DNA from: CAZMBI01 sp964564675
GTDB lineage: Bacteria > Pseudomonadota > Alphaproteobacteria > Rickettsiales > UBA3002
Reading direction: 5' to 3'
NCBI GenBank assembly: GCA_964564675.1
Contig: CAZMBI010000017.1
Coordinates: forward strand, 1 to 38,388
Length of the DNA stretch: 38,388 nucleotides
The notes beneath the pieces are model-generated. The model ran no database searches. It was not told the origin of the DNA and saw only the letters and a list, made by a program, of their open reading frames with translations. This document shows positions 31,915-38,388 of the stretch, one piece after another; positions within the stretch are counted from its first letter, which is position 1, and each line of letters starts with the position of its first letter. The position numbers were made by a program, and so were the translations under genes.

Positions 31915-32682
31915 TTAACCGATGGCTTTTTTGTCTACGATGCAGCGAATGCTCAGAATGAAGCGCCGGGCCTGGGTTTCAAGGGCCCGTGCGTCTTGCT
32001 GCGCCTGGCTGTAGCCCGGCTGATAGCGGATCTGGTTGGCGTGCAGAAAGGACTTGAGCGCGGGCAGGGTGACCGCAAAATCCATGGTGCCGGTTGAAAT
32101 CTGCCGGTGGGTTTGCGGGTCGATCACATAATGCTCGCTCTTGCCGGTGACCACGCCGATGACGTTGCCGGACATGTCAAGCAGCGGCCCGCCGGAATTA
32201 CCCTGATTGGAAATGCTGGAAAATTGCAGCCAGTGTTCCTCATCGCCGGGGCCTTTCAGGTCTTTGACCGTCCCCAGCGCGATTTTATGCCGGCCCTCGT
32301 CGGCGGCGCCCTCGGGATAGCCCATCACCATCACCACATCGCCTTGTTCCAGATTGAGCTCTGCGGCGCGTAATTTGCCGGCGCTGGGTGCATTGCCGGA
32401 AGCATCGAGCAGAGCCAGATCCAGTTTGCTGTTGACGGCCATAATATGGGCCGTGCCTTTGATCGCGCCGCCGAGGGTGATCGTGCCGGGCTTGCAGTCT
32501 TCGACCACATGAGCGTTGGTAATGAGCTGGCCGTAGGGGGAAATAAAGAAGCCGGTGCCGGCGTTATAATAGGTCATCGCGCCGGATTGCGCGCGGGCGC
32601 TGCCGGCAGCAAGCAGGCAGCCACATACAAGCGCCGCCAGCATGGTCTGGAACGTGGCGCGGTAGGGAGAATCGGTGAACAT
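31915..32682 (-). CDS. exported trypsin-like serine protease (S1C/DegP-like, no PDZ)
   Basis: A 255-residue periplasmic or secreted serine protease. A signal peptide (MLAALVCGCLLAAGSARA) precedes a chymotrypsin-fold domain with the full triad: His in LITNAHVVED, Asp in SKLDLALLDA and Ser in SNQGNSGGPLLD. There is no PDZ domain, unlike DegP/DegQ. Instead, a short tail rich in Gln, Ala and Arg (SQAQQDARALETQARRF) follows. A longer frame starts at 32742 inside clpA, but the signal peptide fits the Met at 32682. It lies 43 bases after clpA on the same strand and may be co-transcribed with clpS–clpA, suggesting a protein-quality role. Confidence 0.85.
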   Translation of the reverse strand: MFTDSPYRATFQTMLAALVCGCLLAAGSARAQSGAMTYYNAGTGFFISPYGQLITNAHVVEDCKPGTITLGGAIKGTAHIMAVNSKLDLALLDASGNAPSAGKLRAAELNLEQGDVVMVMGYPEGAADEGRHKIALGTVKDLKGPGDEEHWLQFSSISNQGNSGGPLLDMSGNVIGVVTGKSEHYVIDPQTHRQISTGTMDFAVTLPALKSFLHANQIRYQPGYSQAQQDARALETQARRFILSIRCIVDKKAIG

Positions 32683-32725
32683 AACCAAAGTTCCGCGTTG
32701 AGACACTACGGTGCGCGAACGGGAG

Positions 32726-35080
32726 TCATACCAGTTCCTCATCCGCCTCGGTGCTGGCTGTGCGGCGCGAGGCGGAGCCGGGCTTGTCGAAGGCGAATGT
32801 TAAATCGTCATCTTGCAGGTCGATCGTGACCGAGCCGCCTTTGACCAACTTGCCGAACAGTACCTCATCGGCCAGTGGCTTTTTGATCTTATCGGCGATC
32901 AGGCGGGCCAGCGGCCGGGCGCCCATGGCTTTGTCATAGCCCTTGGTGGCCAGCCAGTTGGTGGCAGCATCGCTTAAGGAGATCGTCACATTGCGTTCGG
33001 ACAGCTGCGATTCGAGCTGATAGACGAATTTGCCGACCACGTGGCGCACGATGTCCGGCGACAGGTGTTTGAAGCCGATAATCGCGTCCAGCCGGTTGCG
33101 GAATTCGGGCGTAAACAGACGGTTGATGGCCTCTCTGTCTTCGCCCAGGCGGTCTTCTTTGCCAAAGCCCATCGGGGCCTTGCTGATTTCCGATGCCCCG
33201 GCGTTACTGGTCATAATGAGGATGGTATGCCGGAAATCGACACGTTTGCCGGTGGTATCCGTCAAAAAGCCATTATCCATAATCTGCAGCAGGATATTAA
33301 ACACATCCGGGTGCGCCTTTTCCAGCTCGTCCATCAGCACCACGGCGTAGGGTTGCTTATCGACCGCATCGGTCAGTTTACCGCCTTCCTCATGGCCGAC
33401 ATAGCCGGGAGGCGAGCCGATCAGGCCGGAGACCGAGTGTTTTTCCATATATTCGGACATATCGAAGCGCACCAGCTGCATGCCCAGGCATTGCGCCAGC
33501 TGCTTGGCGACTTCGGTTTTACCCACGCCGGTGGGGCCGGTAAATAGGTAGCAGCCCATCGGCTTGTGGTCTTCGCGCAGGCCGGCCCGCGCCATTTTGA
33601 TCGCCGAGGATAGTTCGCTGATCGCCTGATCCTGTCCGAAGACCACCAGGCGCAGGTCTTCATCGAGATGCTGCAACTGGGTAGCGTCGTCCATCGAGAC
33701 GTTTTTCGAGGGCATACGCGCCATGCGGGCGATGACCTCTTCCACCTCGCGCACCGTAATGGTTTTTTTGCGTTTGGAGGGCGCTATCAGCATTTGCGCC
33801 GCGCCTGCTTCATCGATCACGTCAATGGCCTTATCCGGCAGTTTGCGATCGGTGAGATAGCGAACCGAGAACTCCACCGCCGCTTTCAGGGCGGCCGGCT
33901 GGTAGCGCAGTTTATGGTGTTCCTCATAATAGGGCTTCAGCCCGCGCAGAATTTTCACTGTGTCCTCGATTGAGGGCTCGTGAATGTCGATTTTCTGGAA
34001 CCGCCGGGCAAGCGCCCGGTCTTTCTCAATATGCTGATTATACTCTTTAAATGTCGTTGATCCCATGACCCGCATGGTGCCGCGCGCCAACGCGGGTTTG
34101 AGCAGATTGCAGGCATCGAGTGCACCTCCCGAAGTACTGCCGGCTCCAATAATCGTATGGATCTCGTCGATGAACAAAATCGCGTGTGGCAGCTTCTCAA
34201 CCGCCTGAATCACCGCTTTCATCCGTTCTTCGAAATCCCCACGATACCGAGTGCCCGCGAGCAGCGCGCCCATATCGAGCGAGAAGATCACGGCTTTCAT
34301 TAACACGTTGGGCACTTCGCCGCGCACAATGCGCAGGGCGAGCCCTTCGGCGATGGCGGTTTTGCCCACGCCGGCGTCCCCGACAAACAGGGGATTGTTC
34401 TTATTGCGGCGGCAGAGCACCTGAATCGTGCGCTCAATTTCCGCTTCGCGGCCCACCAGGATATCGGTCCGCCCCGATTCCGCTTTTTTATTGAGATTGA
34501 TGCAAAACTGGCTGAGCGGATCTTTTTTGTCCTCGCGCTCCTCGCGTGCGCTGCGGCTGTATCGGATGCTGCCGTCATCCAGGTCTTCTTCTTCATGGTC
34601 GCTGTTGGACTGCTCCGCAATCGGCCCGGTCAGGCGCATAAATTCCCCATATTTGACGATACCGTGGGAAATGTAATTGACCACGTCCAGCCGGGTCACA
34701 TCGTGCTCCTGCAGAAAATAGACCGCATGCGACTCGCGTTCGGAAAACAGTGCCACCAGCACGTTGCTGCCGGTGACTTCGGTTTTACCGGCGGATTGCA
34801 CATGAATCGCGGCGCGGTGAATCACGCGCTGGAAGCCGGCCGTGGGCTTGGCCTCGTCGAGATCGTCCATGATCAGCGATTTCAGATCATTCTCCAGGAA
34901 ATTGGCAATGGTCCGCTTTAAATCCGTCAGGTCCACCCCGCAGCCGCGGATGACCACGGTGGCATCCTCATCGTCGCTTAAGGCAAATAACAGGTGCTCA
35001 AGCGTCGCATATTCATGATGATATTCCTTAGCAATCGCCAGCGCCCGGTGCAGTGTTTTCTCTAGATTATTCGATAACAT
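32726..35080 (-). CDS. clpA: ATP-dependent Clp protease ATP-binding subunit ClpA
   Basis: Hexameric AAA+ unfoldase that feeds proteins to ClpP. The 784-residue protein has the Clp N-domain (about 1–145), a first AAA module (Walker A GDAGVGKTAIAEG, Walker B ILFIDEIHT) and a second AAA module (GPTGVGKTEVAKQ, VVLMDELEKAH; pore loop GSPPGYVGHEEGG). The ClpP-docking tripeptide position reads MGF in SKAPMGFGKED, in place of the E. coli IGL, and the D2 small domain includes NRLDAIIGFKHL. There is no middle coiled-coil domain, so it is ClpA and not ClpB. It follows clpS with an 85-base gap that contains a palindromic element. Confidence 0.97.
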   Translation of the reverse strand: MLSNNLEKTLHRALAIAKEYHHEYATLEHLLFALSDDEDATVVIRGCGVDLTDLKRTIANFLENDLKSLIMDDLDEAKPTAGFQRVIHRAAIHVQSAGKTEVTGSNVLVALFSERESHAVYFLQEHDVTRLDVVNYISHGIVKYGEFMRLTGPIAEQSNSDHEEEDLDDGSIRYSRSAREEREDKKDPLSQFCINLNKKAESGRTDILVGREAEIERTIQVLCRRNKNNPLFVGDAGVGKTAIAEGLALRIVRGEVPNVLMKAVIFSLDMGALLAGTRYRGDFEERMKAVIQAVEKLPHAILFIDEIHTIIGAGSTSGGALDACNLLKPALARGTMRVMGSTTFKEYNQHIEKDRALARRFQKIDIHEPSIEDTVKILRGLKPYYEEHHKLRYQPAALKAAVEFSVRYLTDRKLPDKAIDVIDEAGAAQMLIAPSKRKKTITVREVEEVIARMARMPSKNVSMDDATQLQHLDEDLRLVVFGQDQAISELSSAIKMARAGLREDHKPMGCYLFTGPTGVGKTEVAKQLAQCLGMQLVRFDMSEYMEKHSVSGLIGSPPGYVGHEEGGKLTDAVDKQPYAVVLMDELEKAHPDVFNILLQIMDNGFLTDTTGKRVDFRHTILIMTSNAGASEISKAPMGFGKEDRLGEDREAINRLFTPEFRNRLDAIIGFKHLSPDIVRHVVGKFVYQLESQLSERNVTISLSDAATNWLATKGYDKAMGARPLARLIADKIKKPLADEVLFGKLVKGGSVTIDLQDDDLTFAFDKPGSASRRTASTEADEELV

Positions 35081-35100
35081 AGCCTTGCCTCTTATGTTCA

Positions 35101-35166
35101 GGTATCGGGGGTCAGGAAGCGGGTATCAGCGTTTTTACCGATGCCCGGCGCCCGATTCCGGATGCC
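35101..35166. repeat. palindromic intergenic element between clpS and clpA
   Basis: GGTATCGGG (35101–35109) is inverted as CCCGATTCC (35151–35159) with one mismatch, then GGATGCC. A nested hairpin GGGTATC...GATGCCC (35122–35145) lies inside. Built from the same GGTATC/GATGCC blocks as the folE–maf element. It ends at the clpS stop codon. Confidence 0.5.
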
Positions 35167-35555
35167 TATTCCTTTTCAATCACACATTGCAGCGGATAAT
35201 CGTTGATCCGCGCATATTCGATGACCTGATCCACTTTAGTTTCAGCAACATCGCGGGTATACAATCCCGCGGAGGCCGATCCCTTATTATGCACCACCAG
35301 CATAATATCGATGGCTTCTTCATGGGGCTTGCGGAAGATATGCTCCAGCACTGTCACCACAAAATCCATCGGCGTAAAGTCATCGTTGAGCAGAACAACC
35401 TTATAAAAAGGAGGGCGCTCGACTTTGGTTTCCGGCTCGGCAATGAGCAGTTCCCCATCGTTTTGCCCCTCTTTTTCCGTATCGTTCTGCTGCTGCGGCT
35501 GGTCTTTGGCAGCGTCTGCCGTCTTGTGACCGTCTGCATGGTTCCAATATCGCAT
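35166..35555 (-). CDS. clpS: ATP-dependent Clp protease adaptor ClpS
   Basis: Adaptor that binds N-degron substrates and delivers them to ClpAP. The 129-residue protein has a disordered Gln/Asp/Lys-rich N-terminus (about 1–50) followed by the conserved ClpS core: YKVVLLNDDFTPMDFVV with the degron-pocket Asn-Asp-Asp, VVHNKGSA with the pocket His, and VAETKVDQVIEYAR. The frame opens upstream to 35591, but AGGA six bases before the ATG at 35555 marks the start. First gene of clpS–clpA. Confidence 0.96.
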   Translation of the reverse strand: MRYWNHADGHKTADAAKDQPQQQNDTEKEGQNDGELLIAEPETKVERPPFYKVVLLNDDFTPMDFVVTVLEHIFRKPHEEAIDIMLVVHNKGSASAGLYTRDVAETKVDQVIEYARINDYPLQCVIEKE

Positions 35556-36344
35556 AGATTTCCTAACAATCGGTAAACAGCGGCGATCCACCTGTCATTT
35601 TCTTTGCCATACACTATAATATAGCGAGTTTCCAGCCCCTATGTCACCCCCCTCACGGTGCGCTTTTTCGCTTATCGGGCCCGCCATTGCCCGTGCGGCC
35701 AATGGCCACGGCGGAACGAAAAAACCCCGCGCGTGCACAGCCCGTTGTCCGGGGGTGGCCACGCTGTGCACAACCCTGCCGGAAGGTGTTGACAGCCGAC
35801 ATGGCTCATATTAAACATTCATTATCGTATAAAAAATAAAAAAGTCGGCCAAGCATTGACGTTCCTGCCTTATCGCATAACGGACCGGCGCGACCTTTTT
35901 ATCCCGTATGATAACGTAAGTGGCATTTTCTTGAAAAAAATGCTTGCCAGTTGTGATTGAGAATGTATAACCGCATTCCCGCGATGAAGGAGCGATAAGC
36001 TCTGGTGGCGCTGCTGATTGAAATTGTAAATAGGTTTTTCTAACAACCACGTTGTGTCAGCACCATGTTTTGGTGCGGCTACAATACAACGTGAGTTGAT
36101 GCTGATTGCGTCGAGTTCTGTCACAGATAGTGAAACATATCCGGGTGTTTATCCGGATGGTATCTGATGGTGCAACGGGCTGCATTCAGGCGGTTTTTTT
36201 CAATACGGCGGCATTGCGGGTCACTCCGAGCGGCGGTAAGAAAATCAGCAGCCTGAAATATGAGTCCGCTTTGTACTGTGTGTGATGAGCGATCGAGCGA
36301 TCAAGTTGTCGCTATGAGTCATGTTAAATAGACTCATTTTTCAT
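35556..36344. other. intergenic leader before 23S rRNA, no 16S or tRNA
   Basis: About 790 bases with no convincing protein gene, no 16S rRNA and no tRNA-Ile/tRNA-Ala. Visible hairpins include GCCATTG/CAATGGC (35683–35706), GTGCACAGC/GCTGTGCAC (35733–35771), GCACCA/TGGTGC (36060–36076), ATCCGG/CCGGAT (36139–36158) and ATGAGTC/GACTCAT (36314–36337). The last sits just before the mature 23S 5' end. No boxA antitermination motif was recognised. Confidence 0.6.
35944..35971 (+). promoter_or_regulatory. candidate promoter for the 23S rRNA transcript
   Basis: TTGCCA (35944–35949), a 16-base spacer, then TATAAC (35966–35971). This is the best sigma-70-like pair seen on the plus strand between clpS and the 23S gene, about 375 bases before it. 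A second option is TTGACA at 35789–35794 with a poor -10. Confidence 0.35.
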
Positions 36345-36480
36345 ATGATTAAATATGATAAGGGCATCTGGTGGATGCCTTGGCGGTAAGAGGCGATGAA
36401 GGACGTGCTACGCTGCGATAAGCGTCGGGGAGTTGCGAAGAAGCTTTGATCCGACGGTTTCCGAATGGGGAAACCCACCT

Positions 36481-36543
36481 TAGTTATCAGTTTTCGGTTT
36501 TCAGTTGTCAGCTTGCTGACTTCTGACAACTGATAACTGATAG
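36481..36543 (+). other. 23S intervening sequence-like insert at helix 9
   Basis: Lies between AAACCCACC and AAGGTATTGATACCTGAA, where E. coli has the short helix 9. CAGTTGTCAG (36502–36511) pairs perfectly with CTGACAACTG (36523–36532), and outside it TATCAGTT (36485–36492) pairs with AACTGATA (36535–36542). Helix 9 is a known site of RNase III-excised intervening sequences in alphaproteobacteria. Confidence 0.75.
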
Positions 36544-37444
36544 CTTTAAAAGGTATTGATACCTGAATTCATAGGGTATTAAAGCGAACCCGGTGAACTG
36601 AAATATCTAAGTAACCGGAGGAAAGGACATCAACCGAGACTCCCTCAGTAGTGACGAGCGAACGGGGACCAGGCCAGTGGTGTGTGTGAATCAACGAGAA
36701 TCCTCTGGAAAGTGGAGCCATAGCGGGTGATAGCCCCGTATCGGTAACCTAGCACGCACCCACGAGTAGGGCGGGACACGTGAAATCCTGTCTGAATTTG
36801 GGGGGACCACCCTCCAAGCCTAAGTACTCCTTACCGACCGATAGTGAACCAGTACTGTGAAGGAAAGGTGAAAAGCACCCCGACGAGGGGAGTGAAAGAG
36901 ACCTGAAACCGGATGCCTACAAGCAGTCGGAGCGGCCTTGTGCCGTGACGGCGTACCTTTTGTATAATGGGCCAGCGACTTAGTGTATGCAGCAAGCTTA
37001 AGCCGATAGGTGTAGGCGTAGCGAAAGCGAGTCTGAATAGGGCGTCTGAGTTGCGTATATTAGACCCGAAACCAGATGATCTAGCTATGGGCAGGCTGAA
37101 GGTGAGGTAACACTCACTGGAGGGCCGAACTCACGTCTGTTGAAAAAGACAGAGATGACCTGTGGCTAGGGGTGAAAGGCCAATCAAATCTGGATATAGC
37201 TGGTTCTCCGCGAAAACTATTTAGGTAGTGCCTTGGACGAATACTCTGGGGGGTAGAGCACTGGATGGACTAGGGGGCCTCACCGGCTTACCAAATCTAA
37301 CTAAACTCCGAATACCCAGAAGTACTATCCGGGAGACAGACAGCGGATGCTAACGTCCGTTGTCAAGAGGGAAACAACCCAGACCACCGGCTAAGGTCCC
37401 CAAATCATAGCTAAGTTGGAAAGCATGTGAGACGGCCAAGACAA

Positions 37445-37502
<58 letters not shown>

Positions 37503-37570
37503 TAAATAAGCTGTCTTGCGGCGAAGATGTAACGGGTATCAAGCTATGTACCGAAGCTGTGGGCTTGGAT

Positions 37571-37634
37571 TAGTTGTCAGTTATCAGTCGTCAGGCGTCA
37601 GTATTGTTACTGGCAACCGGCAACTGACAACTGG
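37571..37634 (+). other. 23S intervening sequence-like insert at helix 45
   Basis: Lies between CCGAAGCTGTGGGCTTGGAT and AAGCGGTAGCGGAGCG, the position of helix 45 (about E. coli 1165–1185). AGTTGTCAGTT (37572–37582) pairs perfectly with AACTGACAACT (37622–37632); an inner CAGTA/TACTG hairpin caps it. It shares TTGTCAG/CTGACAA with the helix 9 insert. Helix 45 is a known intervening-sequence site, for example in Salmonella. Confidence 0.7.
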
Positions 37635-37811
37635 CGACTTCTTCAAGCGGTAGCGGAGCGTTGTGTAAGCCTGCGAAGGTGAGGCGTGAGCCTTGCTGGA
37701 GGTATCACAAGTGCGAATGCTGGCATGAGTAGCGACAAAGAGGGTGAGAAACCCTCTCGCCGAAATCCCAAGGGTTCCTGCGTTATGTTAATCAGAGCAG
37801 GGTTAGTCGGC

Positions 37812-37844
<33 letters not shown>

Positions 37845-38172
37845 GAATCAGGTTAATATTCCTGAACCTGGTGGTAGTGACGCATTGCGTAAATGGTTCG
37901 TCCTTATTGGATTGGTCGGGCTGTGAAGTGGTGCCAGGAAATAGCTCCACCATGAGACCGTACCCGAAACCGACACAGGTGGGATGGTAGAGTATACCAA
38001 GGCGCTTGAGAGAACGATGCTGAAGGAACTAGGCAAATTGCACCCGTAACTTCGGAAGAAGGGTGGCCTCTGTTCGGGCAACCGGATGGAGGTGGCACAG
38101 ACCAGGGGGTAGCGACTGTTTATTAAAAACACAGGTCTCTGCGAAGTCGAAAGACGACGTATAGGGGCTGAC

Positions 38173-38203
<31 letters not shown>

Positions 38204-38213
38204 TGTGCAAGCA

Positions 38214-38303
<90 letters not shown>

Positions 38304-38388
38304 TGGCGTAATGACTTCCCCACTGTCTCCAGCATCGACTCAGCGAAATTGAATTCTCCGTGAAGATGCGGAGTTCCCGCGGTCAGAC

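Noticed and set aside
35733..35773. TTGTGCACA on the minus strand as a DnaA box
   Set aside because: One mismatch to consensus and no cluster of boxes or dnaA/gidA-type neighbours; no origin supported.
35811..36124. 79- and 84-aa minus-strand open frames in the rRNA leader
   Set aside because: No ribosome sites, unusual composition, overlapping each other; treated as non-coding leader.
36341..36529. 62-aa minus-strand open frame at the 23S 5' end
   Set aside because: Lies within the rRNA gene and its helix 9 insert.

Overview
The window looks like the chromosome of a motile Gram-negative bacterium, most likely an alphaproteobacterium of moderately high GC. The support is the ppx–rlmE pair, clpS followed by clpA, a MotA/MotB stator pair, outer-membrane beta-barrel genes, and a 23S rRNA whose closest feel is alphaproteobacterial, including an insert at helix 9. 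The genus is not recognised. No tRNA, 16S rRNA, IS element, prophage or CRISPR array was seen.

Layout. (1) 1–5.2 kb is housekeeping: guaB, a degenerate HD-GYP-like gene, rlmE and ppx. (2) 5.2–9.2 kb holds three genes without assignable function: a 211-aa orphan, a long coiled-coil protein with a duplicated C-terminal motif, and a pentapeptide-repeat protein, separated by AT-rich spacers. (3) 9.3–11.5 kb holds folE, a Maf-family nucleotide pyrophosphatase and a two-domain PTPS/QueD-like protein, which together suggest pterin or 7-deazaguanine metabolism. (4) 11.5–21.8 kb is the most interesting block. It has two small cyclic-nucleotide-binding proteins, an MBL-fold hydrolase, a coupled pair of small unknown genes, an exported TPR protein, a 1155-aa exported protein with a FecR domain and a TbpB-like C-terminus, a CHASE2 class III nucleotide cyclase, and a TPR + outer-membrane barrel protein resembling Slam (type XI secretion). 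I infer a cyclic-nucleotide signalling and surface-protein export locus.

(5) 21.9–22.5 kb is an M15/DUF882 peptidase. (6) 22.8–29.6 kb is an arginine succinyltransferase (AST) catabolic locus in two converging operons: astC plus an M20 hydrolase on the plus strand, and astA–astD–astB on the minus strand. No astE is present, so the M20 enzyme is the natural candidate for the last step. AT-rich spacers at 22.5–22.8 and 25.3–25.8 kb each contain a minus-strand intrinsic terminator with the same tail, suggesting two small RNAs. (7) 29.7–31.8 kb is motA–motB. (8) 31.9–35.6 kb is clpS–clpA followed by an exported trypsin-like protease. (9) 35.6–36.3 kb is a leader without 16S rRNA or tRNA genes, then a 23S rRNA gene that runs off the window.

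The 23S gene carries two palindromic inserts, at the positions of helices 9 and 45, built from the same short repeat vocabulary (TTGTCAG/CTGACAA). Related-looking palindromic elements sit between folE and maf, where the last repeat unit provides the maf start codon, and between clpS and clpA.
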